A stretch of DNA of 64,000 nucleotides from Streptomyces sp. TS71-3 (GTDB lineage Bacteria; Actinomycetota; Actinomycetes; Streptomycetales; Streptomycetaceae). Positions 1 through 8,224 of this stretch are shown here, in pieces (within the stretch, counting starts at the first letter, position 1; each line of letters begins with the position of its first letter). The stretch is from positions 5,581,501 through 5,645,500 of the forward strand of contig NZ_BNEL01000001.1 in NCBI RefSeq assembly GCF_018327685.1, in the 5' to 3' direction. The notes under the pieces were generated by a model, which saw nothing but the letters and a program-made list of their open reading frames with translations, had not been told where the DNA came from and searched no databases. A program made the translations under genes and the position numbers.

Positions 1-42
1 CCTGCCCTGCTGGTCGCCGTCACGGTGATCGACCTGCCGTAG
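1..42 (+). CDS. 3' end of an unidentified protein (partial)
   Basis: Reading frame 1 runs from the window edge to a TAG stop at 40-42 and encodes PALLVAVTVIDLP. The hydrophobic run could be the end of a membrane segment or a beta strand. Too little is present to name the protein, and no ribosome-binding context is available. Confidence 0.4.
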   Translation, partial: PALLVAVTVIDLP

Positions 43-213
43 CCATCCGCAGAGCCGCTGCCCGCCCGAGGGCCCCGGACGCTGAAAGGGGGACGGGCCG
101 TCCCTGGATGAGCTGTGCCTTCATCCGCTCCCGGACAGGGCGGATCGTCGTCGGTGGCGGGTCCTCTGCCCGTGCCTCCCGCACGGGCCCCGCCACCACC
201 ACGAGGAGGCCAT

Positions 214-975
214 GTGAGCCAGAAGAAGATCGCCCTTGTCACCGGCGGGAACCGCGGCCTGGGCCGGGCCACCGCCCTCAAGCTCGCCGAGGCGGGCACC
301 GACGTCATCCTCACCTACCGGTCCCACAAGGACGAGGCGGCCGCCGTCGTCGACGCCGTGACCGCGGCGGGGGCCAGGGCCGTCGCCCTGGAGCTGGACA
401 CCACCGCTCTGGACACCTTCCCCGCCTTCGCCGCCACCGTCCGTCAGGCCCTGGAAACCGTCTGGGACCGCGAGTCCTTCGACTTCCTCGTCAACAACGC
501 GGGTGCGGCCGTGGTGACCCCGCTCGGCGAGACCACCGTCGAGGCGTTCGACCTGCTGGTGAACGTACACTTCAGGGGCGTGCTCTTCCTCACCCAGGAA
601 CTGCTGCCGCTGATCGCCGACGGCGGGCGCATCGTGAACCTCTCCACCGGCCTCGCCAGGTTCGTCGGCGAGGGATGGTCCGTCTACGGCTCGGTCAAGT
701 CAGCGATCGAGACCTGGACGCGGTACCTGGCCAAGGAGCTGGGCGGCCGCGGCATCAGCGTGAACGCCGTCGCTCCCGGTCCGATCGGCACGGACTTCGC
801 CGGCGGTGTGCTCCGCGACGACGAGCAGCTCCGCACGGTCATCGCCTCCCAGGCCGCGCTGGGCCGGGTGGGTGAGGCCGAGGACATCGGAGGTGCGATC
901 GCCGCTCTGCTGGCCCCGGGCACGGGCTGGATCACCGCCCAGCGCATCGAGGCATCCGGCGGCAGCCTGCTCTGA
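214..975 (+). CDS. SDR family NAD(P)-dependent oxidoreductase
   Basis: A 253-residue classical short-chain dehydrogenase/reductase, probably a cytoplasmic carbonyl or alcohol reductase of unknown substrate. Visible motifs are the N-terminal dinucleotide loop TGGNRGLG (about residues 10-17), NNAG near 95, a catalytic Ser in NLSTG and YGSVK supplying the catalytic Tyr and Lys. The GTG at 214 was chosen because GAGGAGG lies at 203-209; the out-of-phase ATG at 212 is not used. The gene sits just upstream of an MmyB-like regulator, a frequent pairing in Streptomyces in which the regulator is thought to control the reductase; that is inference here. Confidence 0.88.
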   Translation: MSQKKIALVTGGNRGLGRATALKLAEAGTDVILTYRSHKDEAAAVVDAVTAAGARAVALELDTTALDTFPAFAATVRQALETVWDRESFDFLVNNAGAAVVTPLGETTVEAFDLLVNVHFRGVLFLTQELLPLIADGGRIVNLSTGLARFVGEGWSVYGSVKSAIETWTRYLAKELGGRGISVNAVAPGPIGTDFAGGVLRDDEQLRTVIASQAALGRVGEAEDIGGAIAALLAPGTGWITAQRIEASGGSLL

Positions 976-1064
976 CAGCTCTCGGAGGCCTCCGGGACGG
1001 CCGCCGCTGCCCGGTAGGCAGGCGGCGGCCCGACGCGGCGGCCTCCGTCGCACGGCGCCTCCCA

Positions 1065-1092
1065 CCGGGGCCCTGCCCTCGTAGGGCCCCGG
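1065..1092. terminator. Inverted repeat between SDR gene and regulator
   Basis: CCGGGGCCCT (1065-1074) and AGGGCCCCGG (1083-1092) form a perfect 10-bp stem with an 8-nt loop. It lies 90 bases after the reductase stop and 33 bases before the regulator start. It may be a terminator or a regulator-binding dyad; the sequence does not decide. Confidence 0.45.
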
Positions 1093-1124
1093 CCCCCACA
1101 TCCAACGGAACGGACGATCGCCTC

Positions 1125-1967
1125 ATGGACCGTGAACAGCTCGCGGACTTCCTGCGCACCCGGCGCTCCGCACTCCAGCCGGAGGACGTCGGCCTGCCGC
1201 GCGGACCGCGCAGGCGCACCCATGGGCTGCGCCGCGAGGAGGTCGCCGCGCTGTGCGGCATGTCCGCCGACTACTACACCCGCATCGAGCAGCAGCGCGG
1301 CCCGCTGCCGTCCGAGCCGATGCTCGCCGCCCTCGCCCGGGGCATGCGCCTGTCCGTCGACGAGCGCGACCACCTCTTCCGGATCGCCGGGCACAACACG
1401 CCCGCCCGGGGACGGGGCGGCGACCACGTGAGCCCCGGCACGATGCGCATCCTCGACCGCCTGACCGACACCCCCGCGCAGGTGATCAGCGACGTGGGCG
1501 AGACCCTCGTGCAGACCCGCCTGGCCATCGCCCTGCTCGGCGACGAGACCCGCTACACGGGCCTGGACCGCAGCTTCGTGCACCGCTGGTTCACCGACCC
1601 CCTGGCCCGCCGGATCTACCCCTCGGAGGATCACCCCAGGCACGGCCGCATCTTCACCTCGGAGCTCCGCGCCGCCTACTCCAGCCAGGGGCCCGCCTCC
1701 CGCGCCGGGGAGATCGTCTCCTCGCTGCTGGCACGGAGCGAGGAGTTCGCCGCCCTGTGGGCGGACCACGAGATCAGCATCCGCGGGCGCGACGCCCCCA
1801 AGCGCATCGCCCACCCCGATCTCGGTGTCGTCGAGGTCCACTGCCAGATCCTCCGCGACCCCGACCACGCCCAGTCGCTGCTCGTCTACACCGCCACACC
1901 CGGCACCGGGAGCCACGACAAGCTCCAGCTCCTGCCCGTCCTCGGCGAGCGCCAGCCGCACCTCTGA
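1125..1967 (+). CDS. Helix-turn-helix regulator, MmyB-like
   Basis: A 280-residue regulator with an N-terminal XRE-type helix-turn-helix (roughly residues 5-80; RRTHGLRREEVAALCGMSADYYTRIEQ region) and a C-terminal MmyB/LysR-ligand-like domain of about 170 residues (IALLGDETRYTG... and LGVVEVHCQIL region). This architecture is typical of Streptomyces regulators that control a neighbouring short-chain dehydrogenase. It follows the SDR gene on the same strand. The ATG at 1125 fits the usual start of the family (DRxxLADFLRxRR). Ligand unknown. Confidence 0.88.
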   Translation: MDREQLADFLRTRRSALQPEDVGLPRGPRRRTHGLRREEVAALCGMSADYYTRIEQQRGPLPSEPMLAALARGMRLSVDERDHLFRIAGHNTPARGRGGDHVSPGTMRILDRLTDTPAQVISDVGETLVQTRLAIALLGDETRYTGLDRSFVHRWFTDPLARRIYPSEDHPRHGRIFTSELRAAYSSQGPASRAGEIVSSLLARSEEFAALWADHEISIRGRDAPKRIAHPDLGVVEVHCQILRDPDHAQSLLVYTATPGTGSHDKLQLLPVLGERQPHL

Positions 1968-2085
1968 GCGGCGCCCGCCGGGCCGGTGCCCGCCGGGGCC
2001 CGTGCAAGGCGGCGCACCCGCGCGTCGCGGCGTCATGCCGGCCGGAGCGCACGCCGGGCCCGTATGGAAGGAGGGCCCCTGCCCC

Positions 2086-2631
2086 TCAGGCCCCGGCCGC
2101 CTCCCGCAGGCGCCCGAACTCCTCCGCCATCGTCGCCGCCGTCCAGTGGGCGTTGAGGCCGCTGGGGTTGGGCAGCACCCAGACGCGGGTGTCGCCGATG
2201 GTGGTCTCCTGCGGGCCGATCGCGGCGCGCCGGTCGCCGAAGGCGGTGCGGTACGCCCCTATGCCGGCGACCGCGAGCCAACCGGGACGCAGCCGGGCCA
2301 CCTTGCCGGCCAGGAGCCGGCCGCCCTCGCGGTACTCCTCGTCCGTGAGCTCGTCGGCACGGGCGGTTGCCCTGGCCACGACGTTCGTGATGCCGAGGCC
2401 GTGACCGAGCAGTTCGTGCTGCTCGGACGGCCGGTACTGCCGGGGCGTGAAGCCGGACAGGTGCAGCACCGGCCAGAAACGGTTGCCGGGCCGCCCGAAG
2501 TGGTGGCCCGTCGCGGCCGTCCAGAGCCCCGGGTTGATCCCGCAGAAGAGCACCTTCAGCCCCTCGGCGGCCACATCGGGCACCAGGAGGTCGCGGGCGG
2601 CCTCCAGCTCCGCGGCGGTGAAGCGCGGCAT
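2086..2631 (-). CDS. mug: G/U mismatch-specific uracil-DNA glycosylase (MUG family)
   Basis: A 181-residue base-excision repair enzyme expected to remove uracil or thymine mispaired with guanine. The family signatures are GINPGL (residues 31-36), the active-site loop, and NPSGLN (about 155-160), the intercalating loop. The frame stays open far upstream through purB, but the ATG at 2631 gives the normal family length. It starts 14 bases after the purB stop, so the two genes are probably co-transcribed. Confidence 0.9.
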   Translation of the reverse strand: MPRFTAAELEAARDLLVPDVAAEGLKVLFCGINPGLWTAATGHHFGRPGNRFWPVLHLSGFTPRQYRPSEQHELLGHGLGITNVVARATARADELTDEEYREGGRLLAGKVARLRPGWLAVAGIGAYRTAFGDRRAAIGPQETTIGDTRVWVLPNPSGLNAHWTAATMAEEFGRLREAAGA

Positions 2632-2645
2632 GGCGGCGCCCCCGG

Positions 2646-4109
2646 TCAGAGAATCGCGCCGGGCGCGTACCCGGCGGCTTCCGGATGCTGCTTGACGACG
2701 CCGTCGATCCGGGCGACCACCGCCGCTACCTGGTCGGCGGCGGCCCCCGTGAAGGAGAGCCGGTCGGCCATCAGGGCGTCCAGCTCCGCGCGGTCCAGCG
2801 GGATCCGGTCGTCGGCGGCGAGCTTGTCCAGCAGGTCGTTGCGCTCCGCGCCCTGCTCGCGCATCGCCAGGGCCGTGCCGACCGCGTGCTCCTTGATGGC
2901 CTCGTGCGCCACCTCCCGGCCGACGCCCGCGCGCACGGCGCCCATCAGCACCTTCGTCGTCGCCAGGAACGGCAGGTAGCGGTCCAGCTCGCGGTCGACG
3001 ACGGCGGGGAACGCGCCGAACTCGTCCAGCACCGTCAGGAAGGTCTCCAGCAGCCCGTCCAGGGCGAAGAACGCGTCGGGCAGCGCCACCCTGCGCACCA
3101 CCGAGCAGGACACGTCGCCCTCGTTCCACTGGTCGCCGGCCAGCTCGCCCGCCATGGACGCGTAGCCGCGCAGCACCACCATGAGGCCGTTGACCCGCTC
3201 GCAGGAGCGCGTGTTCATCTTGTGCGGCATCGCGGAGGAGCCCACCTGGCCCGGCTTGAACCCCTCCGTGACGAGTTCCTGGCCCGCCATCAGCCGGATG
3301 GTCTTCGCCAGCGAGGACGGCGCCGCGGCGAGCTGCACCAGGGCCGTGACCACCTCGTAGTCGAGCGAGCGGGGGTAGACCTGGCCGACGGAGTCGAACG
3401 CCTGCGAGAAGCCCAGGTGGCCGGCGATCCGGCGTTCGAGGTCGGCCAGCTTCGCCGTGTCGCCGCCCAGCAGGTCCAGCATGTCCTGGGCGGTGCCGAC
3501 CGGGCCCTTGATGCCGCGCAGCGGATAGCGGCCCAGCAGCTCCTCCAGGCGGCCGTACGCCACCAGCATCTCGTCGGCCGCGGTCGCGAAGCGCTTGCCG
3601 AGGGTCGTGGCCTGCGCGGCGACGTTGTGCGAGCGGCCCGCCATGACCAGCTCGGCGTGCTGTCCCGCCAGCTTCCCGAGCCGGGCGAGGACCGCCACCG
3701 CGCGATCCCGGACCAGCTCCAGCGAGCGGCGGACCTGGAGCTGCTCGACGTTCTCCGTGAGGTCGCGGGAGGTCATGCCCTTGTGGATCTGCTCGTGGCC
3801 CGCGAGGGCGTTGAACTCCTCGATACGGGCCTTCACATCGTGCCGGGTGACCCGCTCGCGCTCGGCGACGGACGCCAGGTCCACCTGGTCGAGCACCCGC
3901 TCGTACGCGGCGAGCGCACCCTCCGGCACCTCGATCCCGAGGCCCTGCTGGGCCCGCAGCACCGCCAGCCACAGCCTGCGCTCCAGCCGCACCTTCTCTT
4001 CCGGCGACCAGAGGGCGGCGAGTTCGGTCGAGGCATAGCGGCCGGCCAGGACGTTGGGGATGACGGGCTTGGCGGCGCCGGACGGCGCGGAGGGTGCGGA
4101 AGAAGTCAC
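2646..4109 (-). CDS. purB: Adenylosuccinate lyase
   Basis: A 487-residue fumarase/aspartase-superfamily enzyme for purine synthesis: it cleaves SAICAR to AICAR and adenylosuccinate to AMP. The superfamily signature SSAMPHKMNTR is present, as are the upstream conserved blocks around TSRDLTENVEQ and GRSHNVAAQATT. The GTG at 4109 is used; the N-terminal dozen residues are Ser/Pro/Ala-rich and variable. First gene of an apparent purB-mug operon. Confidence 0.95.
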   Translation of the reverse strand: MTSSAPSAPSGAAKPVIPNVLAGRYASTELAALWSPEEKVRLERRLWLAVLRAQQGLGIEVPEGALAAYERVLDQVDLASVAERERVTRHDVKARIEEFNALAGHEQIHKGMTSRDLTENVEQLQVRRSLELVRDRAVAVLARLGKLAGQHAELVMAGRSHNVAAQATTLGKRFATAADEMLVAYGRLEELLGRYPLRGIKGPVGTAQDMLDLLGGDTAKLADLERRIAGHLGFSQAFDSVGQVYPRSLDYEVVTALVQLAAAPSSLAKTIRLMAGQELVTEGFKPGQVGSSAMPHKMNTRSCERVNGLMVVLRGYASMAGELAGDQWNEGDVSCSVVRRVALPDAFFALDGLLETFLTVLDEFGAFPAVVDRELDRYLPFLATTKVLMGAVRAGVGREVAHEAIKEHAVGTALAMREQGAERNDLLDKLAADDRIPLDRAELDALMADRLSFTGAAADQVAAVVARIDGVVKQHPEAAGYAPGAIL

Positions 4110-4179
4110 GTGAACCGATTCTAGTGGGGCCCGCGGGCGCCGGTGACGGCCATCCGCGCAGGCCACCGCGGGCGGCGGG

Positions 4180-4956
4180 TCAGGCCCCGCTCTCGTACGG
4201 CAGCAGCTCCGGGCGCTTGGCCACCCGGCCGTCGCCCGACGAGCGGCCGGTGAGCCGGCGGCCGACCCACGGCAGCAGGTGCCGGCGCGTGAAGCTGAGG
4301 TCCGCCGCACGCCGAGCCGCCCACGGGGGCCGCACCGCATCCGGCAGCCCGGCACGCCAGTCGCTCCCGGGAGGCAGGCCGAGGGTCTGCCACACCGCTT
4401 CGGCCACCCGCCGGTGGCCCTCGTCCGTCAGGTGCAGCCGGTCCACGTCCCACATGCGGGGGTCACCCAGCACGGGTGCCCCGTACAGGTCGACGACGAG
4501 GGCGCCGTGCCGGGCGGCCAGCTCGTCTATGCAGTCGAACAAGGCCTCCACGCGGGGCCGCATCCGCTCCATCACCGGGCCCCGGCGGCCCGGGCTGCGC
4601 ATCAGCACCAGTTGCCCGCACGAGGGGGCGAGCCGCTCCACGGCCTGCGTGAGGAGCCCGCGCACCCGTCCCATGTCGCACCGCGGCCGCAGCGCGTCGT
4701 TCAGCCCGCCGACCAGGGTGACCACATCGGCCCCCATGGCGGCCGCCGTCTCCACCTGCTCGTCGACGATCTGGCCGATGAGCTTGCCCCGTACGGCGAG
4801 GTTCGCGTAGCGGAAGCCGGGGGTGCGGAGGGTCATGCGCGCGGCGAGGAGATCGGCCCAGCCGCGGTAGGAGCCGTCGGGGAGCAGGTCCGACATGCCC
4901 TCGGTGAAGCTGTCGCCGACCGCGACCAGGCTCTTGTAGTCGATATTCTCGTGCAT
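4180..4956 (-). CDS. SGNH/GDSL-family hydrolase
   Basis: A 258-residue serine esterase/lipase-type hydrolase. The nucleophile block is VAVGDSFTEG (Ser about 16), the oxyanion-hole block is GGLND (83-87), and DxxH is in DRLHL (Asp 172, His 175), the order expected of an SGNH fold. No signal peptide is visible, so it is likely cytoplasmic. The ATG at 4956 places the GDS motif at the usual distance from the N terminus; the frame is open further upstream but without a plausible start. Substrate unknown. Confidence 0.85.
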   Translation of the reverse strand: MHENIDYKSLVAVGDSFTEGMSDLLPDGSYRGWADLLAARMTLRTPGFRYANLAVRGKLIGQIVDEQVETAAAMGADVVTLVGGLNDALRPRCDMGRVRGLLTQAVERLAPSCGQLVLMRSPGRRGPVMERMRPRVEALFDCIDELAARHGALVVDLYGAPVLGDPRMWDVDRLHLTDEGHRRVAEAVWQTLGLPPGSDWRAGLPDAVRPPWAARRAADLSFTRRHLLPWVGRRLTGRSSGDGRVAKRPELLPYESGA

Positions 4957-5042
4957 GGCGCAACGATCGTATCGCGGCGCCCCGACGGCCCGGCCTCGCG
5001 GCCGACGGGGGCACGAGGCACCCGCGAGTCCGCCGTGATCGC

Positions 5043-6056
5043 TCACACCGGCTGGCCGAACAGCTCCCTGAGCACGTCCTCCATCGTCACCAGGCCCGCC
5101 AGCCTGCCGTCCGCGCCCCGCACCGCCGCGATGTGGGTGAGGCTGCGGCGCATGGCCGTGAGCGCGTCGTCGAGCGGGGTGGTCTCCCGCACCTGCGTGA
5201 TGGCGCGCATCTCGCTCCTGCGGAACGGCTCGTCGCGCGGCATGGCGTCCAGGGCGTCCTTGACGTGCAGGTAGCCGACGATGCGGCGGCCCTCGTCCAC
5301 CACCGGGAAGCGGGAGAAGCCGGTCTCGGCGGCCAGCCGCTCCAGCTCCTCGGGGCTGATGCCCACGCGCGCGTAGACCACCCGCTCCAGCGGCAGCAGC
5401 ACGTCGCGCACCGTGCGGCGGCTCAGCTCCAGCGCGTCGTGCAGCCGTTCCTGCGCACGGTCGTCGAGCAGACCCGCGTCACCGGAGTCCTTCACCAGGC
5501 GGGCGAGCCCGGCGTCCGAGATCGTCGCCGGCACCGCGCCCCGCACCTCCACTCGCAGCAGCCTGAGCACGCCGTTGGCCAGCGCGTTCACCGAGAAGAT
5601 CACCGGACGGAGGGCCCGCGCGACGCCGACCAGCGGCGGGCCCAGCAGCAGCGCGCTGCGTACCGGCTCGGCCAGCGCGACGTTCTTGGGGATCATCTCG
5701 CCCAGCAGCATGTGCAGGTAGGTGGCGGCGACCAGGGCGATCACGAACGAGATGGGGTGCACCAGGCCCTTGGACAGGCCGGCGGCGTTGAAGAGGGGCT
5801 CCACGAGATGCGCGATGGCCGGCTCCGCGACGATGCCCAGCACCAGCGTGCACAGCGTGATGCCGAGCTGGGCCGCGGCCATCAGCGCGGACACGTTCTC
5901 CAGGCCCCACAGCACGCTGCGCGCCCGCCGGTCGCCGGCCTGCGCCCGGGGCTCGACCTGGCTGCGGCGGACCGAGACGAGGGCGAACTCGCCGCCCACG
6001 AAGAAGGCGTTGCCGACCAGCGTCGCGAGGCCGATCAGAAGTTCCAGGGCGGTCAC
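5043..6056 (-). CDS. CNNM/CBS-domain membrane protein (hemolysin C/CorC family), short paralog
   Basis: A 337-residue protein with an N-terminal CNNM transmembrane domain (about residues 1-190; several hydrophobic helices, start MTALELLIGLATLVGNAFFVG) and a pair of CBS motifs (about 205-335). It lacks the C-terminal CorC_HlyC domain of its partner. The family includes magnesium/cobalt transport proteins; no activity can be assigned here. The GTG start overlaps the stop of the preceding gene by four bases, so the two paralogs are translationally coupled and may form a heteromer. Confidence 0.88.
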   Translation of the reverse strand: MTALELLIGLATLVGNAFFVGGEFALVSVRRSQVEPRAQAGDRRARSVLWGLENVSALMAAAQLGITLCTLVLGIVAEPAIAHLVEPLFNAAGLSKGLVHPISFVIALVAATYLHMLLGEMIPKNVALAEPVRSALLLGPPLVGVARALRPVIFSVNALANGVLRLLRVEVRGAVPATISDAGLARLVKDSGDAGLLDDRAQERLHDALELSRRTVRDVLLPLERVVYARVGISPEELERLAAETGFSRFPVVDEGRRIVGYLHVKDALDAMPRDEPFRRSEMRAITQVRETTPLDDALTAMRRSLTHIAAVRGADGRLAGLVTMEDVLRELFGQPV

Positions 6057-7648
6057 GGGGCGCCTCCAGGGCCGCCGTCCGGCCGGTGGTCCGGCGGGTC
6101 GCCGCGGTGGGACCCACCGCCCGCGCCGGGTCCACGGCCCGCGCCGGGTCCACGGCCCGCACCGGGCCCGTTGCCCTCGCCCGGTCCACCACCCGTGCCA
6201 GGTCCCTCACTGGTCCCGGGACCGCCCGCGCCCCCGGACCCCCGGTCCGGACGGGCCCGCCCGGACCCGGCGCGCTCGTCGCCGCCGTGTCGCCGCGCCC
6301 CGGGGTGCAGGTCGGCCCGGGTGCTGCCATGGCCGCCGTCCCGGCGCCCGGGCGGCGCGTGCAGCATGACCCGGGCAGCGCGGTGGCCCGAGGCATCCAC
6401 CACCTCCAGGCGCCATCCGTCGACGTCGACCCGGTCGCCGGAGGACGGGATCCGGCCCAGCTCCGTCGCGATCAGCCCCGCCAGCGTCTCGTAGGGCCCC
6501 TCGGGGGCGCGCAGTCCGATCCTCCCCAGCCGGTCGATCCGGGCCGAGCCGTCCGCCGCGTACCGGGCGCGGCCCTCCGGGTCCCGTCCGCTGCGCACCA
6601 GCTCGGGGGTCTCGTGCGGATCGTGCTCGTCGCGTACCTGGCCGACCACCTCCTCGACGATGTCCTCCAGGGTGGCCACGCCCGCGGTGCCGCCGTACTC
6701 GTCGACGACGACGGCGAGGGTGCGGGTGGCGAGCCGTTCCAGGAGCCGGTCGACGGTCAGCGTCTCGGGCACCAGGAGCGGCTCCCGCATCAGCTCCGTC
6801 ACGGCGGTGGCCGGCCTGCGCTCGGCGGGCACGGTCAGCACGTCCTTGATGTGCACCACGCCGACCACGGTGTCGAGGCTGTCGCGGTAGACGGGGAAGC
6901 GCGAAAGCCCGGTGGCACGGGTCACGTTGGCCACGTCCTCGCAGGTCGCAGGCGTGTCCAGGGCGATCACCTGGACCCGGGGCGTCATCACGTTCTCGGC
7001 GGTCAGCTCCGCCAGGTTGAGGGTGCGCACGAACAGCTCGGCCGTGTCGGCCTCCAGAGCGCCGTGCCGCGCCGAGTGCTCGACGAGCGCGATCAGCTCC
7101 TGGGGGCTGCGCGCCGAGGCAAGTTCCTCGGCCGGCTCCAGGCCGAGGCGGCGCACCGCGCGGTTGGCCGTGTTGTTCAGATGTGCGATGAACGGCCGGA
7201 ACGCGGTGCTGAACCAGCGCTGCGGGGCGGCCACCCGGCGCGCCACGGCCAGCGGCGAGGAGATCGCCCAGTTCTTCGGCACCAGCTCCCCGACGATCAT
7301 CAGGAACACGGTCGACAGGGCCGTGCCCAGCACCAGGGCGAGCGACCGCGCGGTGCCCCGCGAGGCTCCGAGGCCCTGGAGCGGTCCCGTGAGGAGCTTC
7401 GCGACGGACGGCTCGGAGATCATGCCGACGACGAGGTTGGTGACCGTGATCCCCAGCTGCGCCCCCGAGAGCTGGAAGGCGAGCTGCCGCGTGGCCCGCA
7501 GGGCGCCCCGGGCGCCGCGCACGCCACGCTCCACGGCGACTTCGAGCTCGCTGCGCTCGACCGTGGTGAGGGAGAACTCCGCCGCGACGAAACCGCCGCA
7601 GGCCAGCGAGAGCAGCACCGCCACGAGGAGCAGGAGCACTTCGATCAT
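6053..7648 (-). CDS. CNNM/CBS/CorC-domain membrane protein, long paralog
   Basis: A 531-residue member of the hemolysin C family: CNNM transmembrane domain (about 1-190), two CBS domains (about 210-330), a CorC_HlyC-type domain (about 350-430) and an unusual tail of roughly 90 residues rich in Gly, Arg, Pro and Asp that carries hexapeptide repeats. The start ATG is preceded by GGAGGTGA. It leads a two-gene operon with the shorter paralog. Likely a divalent-cation-related membrane protein by family; the tail is strain-specific low complexity. Confidence 0.88.
   Translation of the reverse strand: MIEVLLLLVAVLLSLACGGFVAAEFSLTTVERSELEVAVERGVRGARGALRATRQLAFQLSGAQLGITVTNLVVGMISEPSVAKLLTGPLQGLGASRGTARSLALVLGTALSTVFLMIVGELVPKNWAISSPLAVARRVAAPQRWFSTAFRPFIAHLNNTANRAVRRLGLEPAEELASARSPQELIALVEHSARHGALEADTAELFVRTLNLAELTAENVMTPRVQVIALDTPATCEDVANVTRATGLSRFPVYRDSLDTVVGVVHIKDVLTVPAERRPATAVTELMREPLLVPETLTVDRLLERLATRTLAVVVDEYGGTAGVATLEDIVEEVVGQVRDEHDPHETPELVRSGRDPEGRARYAADGSARIDRLGRIGLRAPEGPYETLAGLIATELGRIPSSGDRVDVDGWRLEVVDASGHRAARVMLHAPPGRRDGGHGSTRADLHPGARRHGGDERAGSGRARPDRGSGGAGGPGTSEGPGTGGGPGEGNGPGAGRGPGAGRGPGAGGGSHRGDPPDHRPDGGPGGAP
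6120..6173. repeat. 18-bp tandem repeat in the CNNM protein tail
   Basis: The unit CCCGCGCCGGGTCCACGG occurs at 6120-6137 and 6138-6155, with a degenerate third copy to 6173. In the minus-strand gene it encodes Gly-Ala-Gly-Arg-Gly-Pro type hexapeptides. Probably a slippage-prone low-complexity segment. Confidence 0.7.
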
Positions 7649-7953
7649 CGGGTCACCTCCGTCCCATCCTCGGGCAGGCCCGGGGCGGCCGCGCGATCAC
7701 TCGGCCACGGAGGGAGGGGGAGCGGGCGGGGGTGCGGGGCATGGGCAGGCTCACCCATGGGGGAGGCCGGCACCTTTCATGCGGGTACGGTGTCCCGCCA
7801 TCGTAGGGACAGGCACCGGCGTTGCCGCCGAGCGCCGCACCGGGCCGCACCGTGGTCAGCCGGCCAGCGGCCTCCACCCGGTGCCGTCGGCGGCTCCTGG
7901 ACCGGCATGCGGCAGCGGGCCAGCCAGCCGGGCACTCAGCCAGTCAGGCACGA

Positions 7954-7981
7954 CAGCCAGCCAGCCAGCCAGCCAGCCAGC
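7954..7981. repeat. CAGC tetranucleotide microsatellite
   Basis: Seven perfect tandem CAGC units, with further scattered CAGC/CAGT units from about 7910. It lies in a gene-free stretch (7649-8224) upstream of the CNNM operon and downstream of the formaldehyde-dehydrogenase-like gene. Tetranucleotide runs of this length are unusual in Streptomyces intergenic DNA and may be slippage-prone. Confidence 0.85.
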
Positions 7982-8052
7982 CGGGCGGAGCGGACGAGCG
8001 TGTCGCGCTGCTCAGCCCGCTTCCCACGGTCAGTGCTCTGACCAGCAAGAAT

Positions 8053-8071
8053 GCCCTCCCGCTGGGAGGGC
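8053..8071 (-). terminator. Hairpin downstream of the formaldehyde-dehydrogenase-like gene
   Basis: GCCCTCCC (8053-8060), a 3-nt loop and GGGAGGGC (8064-8071) make a perfect 8-bp stem. On the minus strand it is followed by ATTCTTGC. It sits about 150 bases past the stop of the gene at 8225. Confidence 0.6.
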
Positions 8072-8224
8072 AGGGGGCCCGGTGAGAAGGGCAGGGGGAC
8101 AGAGTGCGGACCGCGTCGGGCGCGTCCCCGGTGGACCGGCGGAGGCGGCCCACCGGATGGCGCTTTTGGCGGGTCACCTCCGCGTGGTCTCGGGCTTCGA
8201 GAGGTCCGGTCCGTGCGCTGCGGG

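Noticed and set aside
2086..3972. A 628-codon minus-strand ORF covering mug and part of purB
   Set aside because: Only its last 181 codons look like a protein (MUG glycosylase); the rest is the out-of-frame shadow of purB.
7649..8224. Protein-coding frames across the CAGC repeat region
   Set aside because: Long open frames here result from high GC and the tetranucleotide repeat (Ser/Gln/Pro runs); no start with ribosome-binding site.
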